Origin: Nitrosomonas sp. sh817
Lineage (GTDB): Bacteria > Pseudomonadota > Gammaproteobacteria > Burkholderiales > Nitrosomonadaceae
NCBI RefSeq assembly: GCF_030908545.1
Contig: NZ_CP133083.1
Location: 806,001 to 870,000 of the forward strand
DNA: 64,000 nucleotides
Reading direction: 5' to 3'
Part shown: piece after piece, positions 49,986-59,226 of the stretch
Layout of the letters: each line of letters starts with the position of its first letter
Numbering within the stretch: position 1 is the first letter of the stretch
Notes under the pieces: generated by a model
The model's database searches: none
Told to the model about the DNA's origin: nothing
The model's input: only the letters and a program-made list of their open reading frames with translations
Program-made: the position numbers and the translations under genes

Positions 49986-51182
49986 ATGATAAAAAAAGTT
50001 CAAGCTAATGAAGTTCGATTAGGCATGTATATCCATGAGTTGCGTGGAAATTGGCTGGAACACCCGTTCTGGAAAAAATCATTTAAGCTGGATCAACAGA
50101 AGGATCTGGATAAATTGCTTGGATGCAGTTTCGATGAGATATGGATTGATACCGATAAGGGATTGGATATCAAGAATCTCCAATCCGACATCAAGATCAG
50201 TCCGAATTCTAGTGTTGAATCTCCGAAGCCGGTTATAAAATCTCAAACACCGGTTTCGATTGCAGAAGAAATGGATGCGGCTAAGAAAATTCATAGCAAA
50301 GCCAAAGAAGCGGTTACCAGCATGTTTTCCGATGTACGCATGGGGAAAGCGCTGGAAATCGCGGAAGCGACTGAGCTGGTGGATGAGATCAATCAATCCA
50401 TGGAACGCAACCCGAACGCGCTGCTGAGTCTGGCGCGGTTGAAAACTGCCAATGAATACACCTATTTGCATTCCGTTGCGGTTTGCATGCTGATGGTAGC
50501 TCTTGGGAGGCAATTAGGCTTGAAAGGCGAAGAACTCCGGCAAGCCGGTGTGGCAGGATTGCTGCACGATGTCGGCAAGATGGCGGTTCCTAACGAAGTT
50601 CTGGAAAAACCGGGGAAATTGACCGATGAAGAATTCTCGATCATGAGAAGCCACCCGCGGCGCGGCTGGGAAATTCTCAAATCATGCTACCAAGTGCATG
50701 AATCCGCGCTGGATGTGTGCTTACATCACCATGAACGCATCGACGGGCAAGGCTATCCGGAAAAACTGAAGGGCGATCAATTGACGCTCTTTGCCCGCAT
50801 GGGCGCGGTTTGCGATGTGTATGACGCGATCAGCTCGGAACGATGCTACAAGAAAGCCTGGTCGCCCTCGGAATCGATTCATAAAATGGCGTCATGGAAA
50901 GACGGCCATTTCGACGAAACCGTATTTCATGCGTTTGTGAAAACCATTGGAATTTACCCGAATGGCACGCTCGTCAAATTGAAATCCGGCCGCTTGGGCG
51001 TGATCATCGAACAATCGAAAAAAAGCCTGACCGCGCCGATTATCAAGATATTTTTTTCCACGCGCGCTAACGGTTACATTCAGGCGGAAATTCTGGATTT
51101 GTCAAAAGGCGCGGATAGTATCGTAGGCGTTGAAGATCCGCTCAAATGGCAGTTTGATATCAACAAGCTGCAGGGCATTTAA
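49986..51182 (+). CDS. HD-GYP domain c-di-GMP phosphodiesterase
   Basis: 398 residues. An N-terminal DUF3391-type domain (KKVQANEVRLGMYIHELRGN) precedes the HD-GYP domain with H194-D195 (LLHDVGKMAVP), HHHERIDGQGYP (H249, E250, D253, G256, Y257, P258) and FARMGAVCDVYDAIS. Likely degrades cyclic di-GMP. 54 bases after the transferase gene. Confidence 0.92.
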   Translation: MIKKVQANEVRLGMYIHELRGNWLEHPFWKKSFKLDQQKDLDKLLGCSFDEIWIDTDKGLDIKNLQSDIKISPNSSVESPKPVIKSQTPVSIAEEMDAAKKIHSKAKEAVTSMFSDVRMGKALEIAEATELVDEINQSMERNPNALLSLARLKTANEYTYLHSVAVCMLMVALGRQLGLKGEELRQAGVAGLLHDVGKMAVPNEVLEKPGKLTDEEFSIMRSHPRRGWEILKSCYQVHESALDVCLHHHERIDGQGYPEKLKGDQLTLFARMGAVCDVYDAISSERCYKKAWSPSESIHKMASWKDGHFDETVFHAFVKTIGIYPNGTLVKLKSGRLGVIIEQSKKSLTAPIIKIFFSTRANGYIQAEILDLSKGADSIVGVEDPLKWQFDINKLQGI

Positions 51183-51233
51183 CGAAAGAATGGGGAAGTA
51201 GCGGAAAGACGGCAACTAAGCGGCCAATAAAAA

Positions 51234-51263
51234 AAGCCCCGCATAATTTGCGGGGCTTTTTTT
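51234..51263. terminator. Bidirectional rho-independent terminator
   Basis: AAGCCCCGC pairs with GCGGGGCTT around ATAATTT, with A-run before and T-run after, between the HD-GYP gene and the converging PEP-CTERM gene. Confidence 0.93.
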
Positions 51264-51318
51264 CATCCAGTCACCGGTTTGCAGCCGATAGCGATTGTAA
51301 CTTCAGATTTTCAGAAGT

Positions 51319-51957
51319 TTAGCCATTGATCGCACGACGGCGTGCAAATGCACCGACAATACCTAATCCGGCCAGCAAAAGAGCATAGGTTTCAGGTTCC
51401 GGTACCAATGAGACATTGATATTATCAATTGAATAATCTCCGAAAGCGCCGGTGCTATTGGCGCCAGTGATAGTCACTGAAACCAGGTTGGTCCAGCCGA
51501 TGGCCGCCCATTGAAAATCATCGACACCGCCTACACCATCGCGTATTCCATCAAGCGTGATACTGGTGCTGAGTACGCCGCCGCCGAATTGATTGCCGGT
51601 GATGATGACGTCCGAGAAGTCATTGAGTGATTCACCGGGCAGCCATAGCTCAGCCACTTCAAGTCCAACCAGATTGAAAAGGCTGCCGCCCGCGTGTGTC
51701 ATTGTTACCGATTTTCCTAAAGCAGAGGCTGCTTCGGCTGAAAGATAATTCGATCCGCTCGAAACGAGCCTCGAATCGAAGGTGTCAATGATATGGAAAT
51801 GATCGCCAACAAAATCAAAACCATCCGAAGTGACGGCGGTAGAAATACCATTGTTGGTAGGCGCGAGATCGTCAAAAGTGATGGCGGCGGCATGTGTCAC
51901 CCCTGACAGAGCAAATGAAGCTGCACCGATGATGGATGCATAAGTCAATGTTTTCAT
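51319..51957 (-). CDS. PEP-CTERM sorting domain protein
   Basis: 212-residue secreted protein of unknown function. Signal peptide MKTLTYASIIGAASFALSGV; C-terminal sorting tag VPEPETYALLLAGLGIVGAF followed by ARRR, as recognised by exosortase/EpsH in biofilm-forming proteobacteria. The middle is a beta-rich, Gly/Asp/Thr-rich domain. 51 bases after the PEP-CTERM protease on the same strand; the two may be co-expressed. Confidence 0.92.
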   Translation of the reverse strand: MKTLTYASIIGAASFALSGVTHAAAITFDDLAPTNNGISTAVTSDGFDFVGDHFHIIDTFDSRLVSSGSNYLSAEAASALGKSVTMTHAGGSLFNLVGLEVAELWLPGESLNDFSDVIITGNQFGGGVLSTSITLDGIRDGVGGVDDFQWAAIGWTNLVSVTITGANSTGAFGDYSIDNINVSLVPEPETYALLLAGLGIVGAFARRRAING

Positions 51958-52008
51958 AATAATTCTCCTGTTAGAAAAGATCTAAAACAAAAAAATCATC
52001 CTGAGGCA

Positions 52009-53010
52009 TTAGGCCTGATGATGATTGGTGCGGCGTTGCGCGAACATGCCAATGGCGAATAAGCCGGCCAGCAGCATCAGATAAGTTTGAGGCTCGGGTA
52101 CTGCTGTGATGCTTGCAATCCAGGCGGCATGCGGCAGCAGATAGGTATCACCGCCGACCTCACCGAAAGAGGAATCCAGTTCATCGTTAATATCGCCGAA
52201 TCCCACACCGAAAGTGGCGCCGAACGAATGCACGCCGACCAGTTTAAATAGGCCGCCTTCGAGAACAAAGCTGGGGCCGCCGGAGTCGCCGGAAGCGATC
52301 ATGGCTTCGTTAGGGAACGGTAAACCGGTGTTACAGGTTCCGGCTATGATACAGAAGACATCGTGCGCGGCGGTGCCGTCATCGAAGTCATATGCCAAAC
52401 TGCCGCCGCTCCATTGCGCATCATAAACGTTGTAACCGTAATGCAGTGTGCCAAAAGTACCGGGAATGGCGCCAGTTGAACCGGTGCCGATCAAACCGTA
52501 GCCAGCGTGTAATACCGGCTGAAGAACCGGACTGCCGGACGCAAGCCCGAAACCGGGAATGGAATTGACCGGTGTATCCAGCTTGAGGATTGCGATATCG
52601 TCATTGTTGCCGAGCGAATGGCCATCCCAGGTTGGAAAGACAAAAGCCTCGGTGGAAGTTGTGGTGACCGTGCCGCCCTGGAAAGAAATGGTAGCGGAAT
52701 TGAGCAGATTATTGCCGTCATCATCCGTGACACAATGTGCGGCAGTCATCAGAAAGGCGCCGCCGTCCAGCAGCGAACCGCTGCAACCGAAATTACCGTC
52801 GCTGCGGCTCAACAACAGCTTCGCCACGCCGTCAAACGGCAAGCCCAGCGGCGCGATCCAATTAGCAGGATCATCGCTGGCAACCATTAAAGGCATGTAC
52901 TCTTTGGCGGCGTCGAGATCAATCACCGGCAGTGTTGTGGCATGAGCCGAAACCGATAGCCCTGCGGCAACCGAAAACGAAATTAATAAGTGGTGCAATT
53001 TATGATTCAT
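52009..53010 (-). CDS. Trypsin-like serine protease with PEP-CTERM tag
   Basis: 333 residues from the ATG at 53010 (AGGATT upstream; a longer start at 53034 is less likely). Signal peptide, then the chymotrypsin-type triad: His in LMTAAHCVTD, Asp in NNDDIAILKLD, Ser in ASGDSGGPSFV. A cysteine pair in FCIIAGTCN may form a disulfide. The tag VPEPQTYLMLLAGLFAIGMF and AQRR ends it. Likely a cell-surface or matrix protease. Confidence 0.92.
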   Translation of the reverse strand: MNHKLHHLLISFSVAAGLSVSAHATTLPVIDLDAAKEYMPLMVASDDPANWIAPLGLPFDGVAKLLLSRSDGNFGCSGSLLDGGAFLMTAAHCVTDDDGNNLLNSATISFQGGTVTTTSTEAFVFPTWDGHSLGNNDDIAILKLDTPVNSIPGFGLASGSPVLQPVLHAGYGLIGTGSTGAIPGTFGTLHYGYNVYDAQWSGGSLAYDFDDGTAAHDVFCIIAGTCNTGLPFPNEAMIASGDSGGPSFVLEGGLFKLVGVHSFGATFGVGFGDINDELDSSFGEVGGDTYLLPHAAWIASITAVPEPQTYLMLLAGLFAIGMFAQRRTNHHQA

Positions 53011-53388
53011 AATTTTAATCCTGTGAGTAACCATTGATTGGGTAAAAAATCCGTTTATTGGAGTGAGCCGCGCTTAAAAAATGATAATCATAACAAGCAA
53101 ACCGGATAGTTATTGCTGCTAAACGGTTTAAGTTAATCTGTCGTATCATTGCGATAGCGCGCATAATTAATCCGATACATGAGAATTGTTTTTTTGTTAT
53201 CTAAGTGATTGATTTCTCAATTTACTCACTTCAACAGAAGGCATTATAACGAATTTCTGGAAAATGAAAATCCATCATTGCATCCATGAAATGAACAACC
53301 GGTAAAAAATAGCATTTATGGGGATTGCCGGATTGATGGAATTGCTCTATTTTCAGCAGTCCTGAGAAAACCGGATTCATAAACGATC
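53011..53388. other. Intergenic region between divergent protease and apeB
   Basis: About 380 AT-rich bases. ATGATAATCAT at 53081-53091 is a palindrome that resembles the centre of a Fur box, but flanking matches are weak. No gene seen. Confidence 0.4.
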
Positions 53389-54705
53389 ATGACAACGCCA
53401 ATGCCCCCTGACAATCCGATTCAAGATTTACTCGATTTCATTGATCGCAGCCCGAGTCCGTGGCATGCCGCCGCTTCGGTTGAAGCCGCGGTGCAAACCT
53501 TTCAATTTGCCAGACTCGATGAAACCGCCAAATGGCAACTGCAAGCCGGCGGGCGCTATTACGTGGTGCGCGACGATTCGTCGATTGTGCTGTTCGTATT
53601 GGGCAGTAAAGCGCCGGTTGAAGCGGGTTTCAAAATCGTCGGCGCGCATACCGATTCGCCGGGATTCCGCATCCGTCCGCACGCCGCCACGGTGAGCAGC
53701 GGCTTTGCCCGGCTCGGCGTCGAAATTTACGGCGGGCCGATCCTGGCGACATTCACCGACCGCGACCTGAGCCTGGCGGGCCGTATCAGCTATCTCGACG
53801 AGCACGGCAAGCTGGCGTACCGGCTGGTGCGCTTTGATCAGCCGCTGCTGCGTCTGCCGAACCTGGCGATTCACATGAACCGCGGCGTCAACGAGGATGG
53901 TTTGAAACTGCACAAGCAAAACGAATTGCCGCCGTTGTTCGCGCAACTGACCGGCGAGCAATTGCCGCAACCGTATTTTCTGGCGCTGCTGGAGCAAGCC
54001 AGCGGCATTCCCGCGGCGCAAATCCTGTCGTGGGATCTGGCGGTGTATGACACCCAAAAAGGCGCGGTGTGGGGTGCGAACCGGGAGTTCTACGCCGACA
54101 GCCAGATCGACAATCTGGCGTCGTGCCACGCCGGCTTGCAAGCATTGCTGGCCGACACTGTCATGAATGATGCGCACAGCACGCTGGTGTGCGCGTTTTT
54201 CGATCACGAGGAAATCGGCAGCCAGAGTCATGTCGGCGCCGGCGGCAGCTTCCTCGCCGATACTCTGCAACGGATTTGCATCGCCACCGGGATGGATCGC
54301 GAAGACACCGCCCGGGCGCTGGCGAACAGCTTCCTGATCAGCGCCGACATGGCGCACGGCTATCATCCGAACTTTCCGGCAGCGTACGACGCCGATCACC
54401 GCGTGTACGTCAATCAGGGGCCGGTGATCAAATCCAACGCCAACCGGCGTTACAGCACCGAAAGCGTCTCCGCCGCGCAATTCATCCGCTGGTGCGAGGA
54501 CGCCGAAGTGCCGTACCAGCGCTACTCGCACCGCAGCGACCTGCCGTGCGGCAGCACCATCGGGCCGATCGCCTCGGCCAAGCTCGGTATCCGCAGCGTC
54601 GACGTCGGCTGCCCGATGTGGGCGATGCACAGCGTGCGCGAAAGCGCCGGGGTGGACGATCATGACTACATGATCCGCGTGCTGAAACGCTTTTTCAGCG
54701 ATTGA
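53389..54705 (+). CDS. apeB: M18 family aspartyl aminopeptidase
   Basis: 438-residue zinc aminopeptidase removing N-terminal acidic residues. Family signatures: HTDSPGFRIRP (metal His), IDNLASCHAGLQ, FDHEEIGSQS, SADMAHGYHPNF and SDLPCGSTIGPIASAKLGI. Full length. Cytosolic; peptide turnover. Confidence 0.93.
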   Translation: MTTPMPPDNPIQDLLDFIDRSPSPWHAAASVEAAVQTFQFARLDETAKWQLQAGGRYYVVRDDSSIVLFVLGSKAPVEAGFKIVGAHTDSPGFRIRPHAATVSSGFARLGVEIYGGPILATFTDRDLSLAGRISYLDEHGKLAYRLVRFDQPLLRLPNLAIHMNRGVNEDGLKLHKQNELPPLFAQLTGEQLPQPYFLALLEQASGIPAAQILSWDLAVYDTQKGAVWGANREFYADSQIDNLASCHAGLQALLADTVMNDAHSTLVCAFFDHEEIGSQSHVGAGGSFLADTLQRICIATGMDREDTARALANSFLISADMAHGYHPNFPAAYDADHRVYVNQGPVIKSNANRRYSTESVSAAQFIRWCEDAEVPYQRYSHRSDLPCGSTIGPIASAKLGIRSVDVGCPMWAMHSVRESAGVDDHDYMIRVLKRFFSD

Positions 54706-55084
54706 GTTCGCCTTTTGAATGATGTGATTTTCTACAAGGTTTCTTTTAATTTTCAGGTTTCCAACATAATTTTGCGAATGTTCTATCGAATAGGTTGAGA
54801 AAACCTATTTCAAATGCGGTACGGACTTGTGGGTTTTATCACAGAGTCACACGATTTTTGTGGCTATACTTCCTGACTTGCAATGTATCTTGAAACGATT
54901 TTAAGAATTCATGCATGGATAGGAGTTTTTTTTGACCGGCAATTTTTAGCGAAGTAGGGTTTCCGCGTATCGAACAATAATGCTACTTTCTTGTATTTTG
55001 GAGTTTTGTTGAACCGGAAGCTTCTTAACAGACGTAACGGCATGATCTGCTTGTGCCATATAGATAAATCAATTGGAGAAAGAA
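54706..55084. other. Intergenic region before the peroxidase gene
   Basis: About 380 AT-rich bases. CTTGAAACG near 54891 weakly resembles a sigma-32 -35 box without a convincing -10. No gene or structured RNA seen. Confidence 0.35.
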
Positions 55085-56599
55085 ATGACACGACACGGTT
55101 CTTATAAATTAGGCGGTGATAATCCTCCCAAGTCGACTTATTACGAGCAAGGTAAATTTGGCCGGATGTTTCCGTCATTGCCGCCTTTTGCTACGGATAA
55201 CAAACAAATAAAAGATGCGCTAAAAGAATTGGGCAAGAAAGGCGGCATTATGGATGCGATGGAAAGTATGGATGTTATGGCGAATCCAAATCTTGCTCGC
55301 GATTTGATCGTGAATCCCGCATTAAATACCAATAATCCGAATAATCCCAATCTTTCCGCCGGTATGACTTTTCTTGGTCAATTTCTTGACCATGACATTA
55401 CATTCGATCCGACATCGAGTTTGGAACGGCAATCGGATCCGGAATCCATTCAGAATTTCCGGACACCGCTGTTTGAATTGGACAGCATGTATGGGTCGGG
55501 ACCGGGTGCATCGCCGCATTTGTACGACCAAAGCCCAGCCGGGGAAGGTATCAAGTTTTATCTTGAAGAAATTCCCGGTTCCGGGGCAGTTTCTGCGGAT
55601 GGATCCACACGTTTCGATTTGCCACGCAACAACCAGGGAACTGCACTGTTGGGTGATCCACGCAATGATGAGAATTTGATTGTCTCTCAATTGCATCTGG
55701 CGATGTTGCGGTTTCACAATGCGGTTGTCGATTATGTGAAAGCTGAGTTTGGCCTTAGCAATCCTGACGAAGTTTTTGCAGAGGCGCAGCGTTTGGTTCG
55801 ATGGCATTACCAGTGGATTATCGTGCACGAATTTTTGGAGAAAACAGTCGGTAAACCATTGGTTGATGATATTTTGAACAATGGACGCAAGTTTTATAAA
55901 TGGCGCAATCAACCCTATATTCCAGTTGAATTTTCGGCAGCCGCCTATCGTTTCGGGCATTCACAGGTGCGTCCGTCTTATCGCTCCAACTTTGGGCCAA
56001 CACCGTCAGATGTGAATTCGCATGTCTTCAAACTGATCTTTAATGACGGTTTGCCCGATGGCCCCGATCCGGATGATTTGCGAGGTGGAAAGCGAGCCCC
56101 ATCCCGCTTTATTGATTGGCAAACATTTTTTGATTTTGGTGATGGCAATGTCCGGCCGAATAAGAAAATTGATACGAAACTGTCGACCGTGTTATTTGAT
56201 TTGCCAGGTGTGCGGGGCGAGTTTCAATCCCTAGCGCAGCTTAATTTACTACGGGGTCTGACTTTCAGCTTACCTTCCGGCCAAAGTGTAGCCAAAGCTA
56301 TGAATTTGCCTGTTCTGGATGCGACGGACCTTGCCGATCTTGTTGATCTCAAATTGCACCTACGGACGCCGCTTTGGTTTTATATTTTGCGTGAAGCTGA
56401 AGTGAAGCAAAACGGAGAGCGGCTCGGGCCGGTTGGTGGACGCATTGTTGCCGAGGTTTTTATTGGCTTGTTGCAGGGCGATTCGATGTCATACCTGAAG
56501 CAAGATCCGGAATGGACACCCACGTTACCAAGTGCGGTTGCAGATAATTTTAAAATGACTGACTTACTGAAGTTCGCCGGTGTTGTTGCGCGATTATGA
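55085..56599 (+). CDS. Animal-type (peroxidase-cyclooxygenase) heme peroxidase
   Basis: 504 residues without a signal peptide. The distal side FLGQFLDHDITFD carries H103 and D104; the Asp is the residue that binds heme covalently in mammalian peroxidases. LRFHNAVVD and VRWHYQWIIVHEFL follow, and the proximal His lies in YRFGHSQVRPSY. Bacterial members are uncommon; substrate unknown. ATG at 55085 has GGAGAAAG upstream. Confidence 0.88.
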   Translation: MTRHGSYKLGGDNPPKSTYYEQGKFGRMFPSLPPFATDNKQIKDALKELGKKGGIMDAMESMDVMANPNLARDLIVNPALNTNNPNNPNLSAGMTFLGQFLDHDITFDPTSSLERQSDPESIQNFRTPLFELDSMYGSGPGASPHLYDQSPAGEGIKFYLEEIPGSGAVSADGSTRFDLPRNNQGTALLGDPRNDENLIVSQLHLAMLRFHNAVVDYVKAEFGLSNPDEVFAEAQRLVRWHYQWIIVHEFLEKTVGKPLVDDILNNGRKFYKWRNQPYIPVEFSAAAYRFGHSQVRPSYRSNFGPTPSDVNSHVFKLIFNDGLPDGPDPDDLRGGKRAPSRFIDWQTFFDFGDGNVRPNKKIDTKLSTVLFDLPGVRGEFQSLAQLNLLRGLTFSLPSGQSVAKAMNLPVLDATDLADLVDLKLHLRTPLWFYILREAEVKQNGERLGPVGGRIVAEVFIGLLQGDSMSYLKQDPEWTPTLPSAVADNFKMTDLLKFAGVVARL

Positions 56600-56717
56600 G
56601 TAACGCTTCAGTACCGGGTTAATATATGGTGCGTCATCCGCAAAAAATCATGATAACTCCATGAATACCGGTGGATGACGCTACAAAAGTTGCGCTTCAA
56701 AGTTGAATCCGCCACTT

Positions 56718-58163
56718 TTATTTCGACGGCGACAGAACATCGACCGGCTCCCAATGCCTTTCAGCCGTCATCCGCACAGCGCCGGTTGCTTCGCGTAACA
56801 ATAGCGGATAGATTTTGTGCCGGACTTCGGCGGGTATATTCGCGGTATCCGATGAATGCGGATCAAAATGCAGCTTTTCGATATGACTGTGATAGCGGCC
56901 TTTGACCGGAAAACCGTGCTGGCTCAAATGATGAAACGTGTGTTCCAGTTCTTCGTCGCCGGCCAGCGCCAGCTTGTGAATATTCGCCTTGAGCCAGTCG
57001 ACGTTGCGCCGGTCATAACCGATCTTGCGATAATCGAGGTGATTGGCAAGGCAGAACGCCAGAATGCGCATGCATTTCTGGCAAGTGCCGCACGGCATGA
57101 TCCTGTCGCTGCCTTTATGCGCGTGGTGGCACGATACCTGTAAATCGAATAGCGCCGGATAATTTCTGGCCAGCGTTTTTTGCACCTGATAACCGGTAAT
57201 CGAACGGATCGGTGCCCATTGCCGGATGCCGTAACCGGCGTCGTCAAACCAGCGGGTCATGTAGCGGTCGTATTCCTGGCTCTGGTCGTAAATCCCCGGG
57301 AAGAAATCGACATCGTTAATGCGGTTGCGGCCGTCGAGAATCCTGGTCGGTTCGATGTACTCGTTGCCGACGCAAACGTTGCCGATTTTTTCTTGCTCCA
57401 TCAGCGGCAACGACGAAAAAATGAAATACGCGAAACTGAAGAAATGCAGCGGATCGGTGATCGACTTGATGCCGCGGATGTTGGTTTCAACCAGCGGCGA
57501 ATTCCTGACTATGAACGCCCATAGCCGGTCGGCATTGGTCCAGATGCGGCGGGTGCGGATATCGTGCTGCTTGAACGAACGGTAAGCGGTGATCGCGGTG
57601 CGCCAATGGCCGCCGGACTCATTGATATACACCGGATACACCGCCATCCCGGCTTCCTTGAGCAAGCCGTAACACAACAAACTCTCCTTGCCGCCGGACG
57701 ACAGCACCACGATTTTATCCGGATCGGTATCGAAACCGCTCAGATCGCGGCCACTGCCGGCACTCAGCTTGGCCTTGCACGACGCATTCGCCAGCGTGAC
57801 ATCGGGTTCCGCCACGGCGTATTCCGGCTTGATGAACAGCGGGTCCTGGTGGAAACGGCTGACGAAAATCTCGATGCTCATTTTCTTCAGCATCTCGTCG
57901 AAAAAACGGAATTCCTGCGGCCCGAGATCAAATTCAAACACAATTTCCCGGGTGTACAACCCGTAATTGATCGCCGAAATGCCGCATGTCAGATTGGCAA
58001 AGCGTTGCGCGTTATCACCCTCAATGCTGTCCTCGTATTTGTTGCGCAATTCGCATGACACGCGCTTACCGTCTTTTTCCAGAATATAACGGGTATGAAA
58101 ACCGTGCTTGGTAACGGTGGGTTTTTCGACGATGATTTTGTCGAAGCACATCAAATCGTTCAT
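56718..58163 (-). CDS. PP-loop ATPase-like protein with zinc-binding C-terminus
   Basis: 481 residues; orphan. The N-terminal 150 residues are unassigned. The PP-loop SSGGKES lies at 155-161, followed by VYPVYINESGGHWRTAI. The C-terminal CHHA...PCGTCQKCMRI is a Cys/His zinc site reminiscent of QueC-type enzymes. This suggests adenylation of a carboxylate or base, but the substrate is unknown. It ends the minus-strand group that starts with the restriction enzyme. Confidence 0.65.
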   Translation of the reverse strand: MNDLMCFDKIIVEKPTVTKHGFHTRYILEKDGKRVSCELRNKYEDSIEGDNAQRFANLTCGISAINYGLYTREIVFEFDLGPQEFRFFDEMLKKMSIEIFVSRFHQDPLFIKPEYAVAEPDVTLANASCKAKLSAGSGRDLSGFDTDPDKIVVLSSGGKESLLCYGLLKEAGMAVYPVYINESGGHWRTAITAYRSFKQHDIRTRRIWTNADRLWAFIVRNSPLVETNIRGIKSITDPLHFFSFAYFIFSSLPLMEQEKIGNVCVGNEYIEPTRILDGRNRINDVDFFPGIYDQSQEYDRYMTRWFDDAGYGIRQWAPIRSITGYQVQKTLARNYPALFDLQVSCHHAHKGSDRIMPCGTCQKCMRILAFCLANHLDYRKIGYDRRNVDWLKANIHKLALAGDEELEHTFHHLSQHGFPVKGRYHSHIEKLHFDPHSSDTANIPAEVRHKIYPLLLREATGAVRMTAERHWEPVDVLSPSK

Positions 58164-58297
58164 GAATGTCAGTCCTATAATCGGTTAAAGCATGTGCGGT
58201 GGCGGTCTGTATAAAACACCGGCCCTGCGGATTTGGTTGACACGTGGCAGCAAAATTCGTATCCGGCTTGATCCTGGAATCTTCCTGCGTTGTACGT

Positions 58298-58328
58298 TTT
58301 TCCCTTTTGTCAAAGGAAAAAGGGAAAA
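58298..58328. repeat. Long hairpin between ycgL-type and PP-loop genes
   Basis: TTTTCCCTTTT pairs with AAAAGGGAAAA around a nine-base loop; outer GATCCTGGAAT and ATTCCAGATC nearly extend the stem. Possibly a terminator for the upstream minus-strand gene, lacking a U-run. Confidence 0.5.
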
Positions 58329-58353
58329 TTCCAGATCACAAGAAGTTATGGAG

Positions 58354-59169
58354 TCAGCGCTTTCTCGATGCATCGAGTTGCAGCACGGTTTCCATTAACA
58401 GCCGGTCCAGCACGGAATAGTCTATTTCACGGAATGCGGGCGGGGATACCGATTCCAGCCGCTGCAATTCCGCGGCGATGAATGCATCGATGACTGGCAG
58501 CGGCGAACCGTATTCCGCTTCCTGCACTGATCGCTTGACGGCCAGCAATTCATCGATGGCCCGGCGCAATATCGGGTCAGTGATCATGGCAGCCGCCAAT
58601 TGCTCAAACCGCATCGGCACCGTACCGCGGCCTTGTTCGATCCAGCGCGCGGCCAGCAGAGGGCGCAATACATAGAGGTATTTTTTCAGCCGCACCGTGG
58701 CTCCGGTGAGATACGCGCGATAGTTGCCGCGCGCCATGTGCCAATAATGGCGGAAGCTGCGCTCAGGCTGATGCATCTGCATGGCGGCATCCTGCATGGC
58801 GCGTAAAAAAGCGCTATCGGCGCGATACACCACCGGCGAATCGAGCCACTCGATCAGTGTAGCATTGCCTTTTTTCAACAATCCCAGCGACTTGCGCAAT
58901 TCCCAGCCGTTGATATCGAGTTCGTCCGCAACGGGCAACTCGATGACATTGCGTTGCGGTGTGACTTGCAAATACCAGGGCAGCGGATGAGCGTAAATGA
59001 AGCGCACATCGTAATCGCTGTCGGGCGAGGCGAAACCCCAGCCGCGGCTGCCGGACTCACACGCATAAAGGATGCGCACGCCATAATCCGCCTCAATCGC
59101 CGCGAGGCGGGATTCGATTGCGGCGCGGACGCCGGGGGCGACCGGGTGATCGTCTTCAATGAGCGGCAT
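58354..59169 (-). CDS. YcgL-type predicted nucleotidyltransferase
   Basis: 271 residues from the ATG at 59169 (GGAG upstream). The polymerase-beta-type site is GSRGWGFASPDSDYDVRFIY (G-S-x-G then D-x-D). A helical C-terminal domain follows with WHMARGNYRAYL and KKYLYVLRPLLAARW. COG3541 family; activity unknown, but such nucleotidyltransferases often occur beside restriction and toxin genes. 57 bases after the 211-residue gene. Confidence 0.85.
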   Translation of the reverse strand: MPLIEDDHPVAPGVRAAIESRLAAIEADYGVRILYACESGSRGWGFASPDSDYDVRFIYAHPLPWYLQVTPQRNVIELPVADELDINGWELRKSLGLLKKGNATLIEWLDSPVVYRADSAFLRAMQDAAMQMHQPERSFRHYWHMARGNYRAYLTGATVRLKKYLYVLRPLLAARWIEQGRGTVPMRFEQLAAAMITDPILRRAIDELLAVKRSVQEAEYGSPLPVIDAFIAAELQRLESVSPPAFREIDYSVLDRLLMETVLQLDASRKR

Positions 59170-59226
59170 CGTCTCCTGCCGGTAGTGCTCCGTCAAAAAG
59201 CCCGATTTGGTTAGCGTTCCGGCGGG

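Noticed and set aside
53081..53091. Fur box upstream of the PEP-CTERM protease
   Set aside because: Only the central palindrome matches; the outer repeats of the 19-bp Fur consensus are missing.
53428..54663. 411-codon minus-strand frame opposite apeB
   Set aside because: Codon-bias shadow of the high-GC apeB gene, with no homology features; the plus-strand protein is a clear M18 peptidase.
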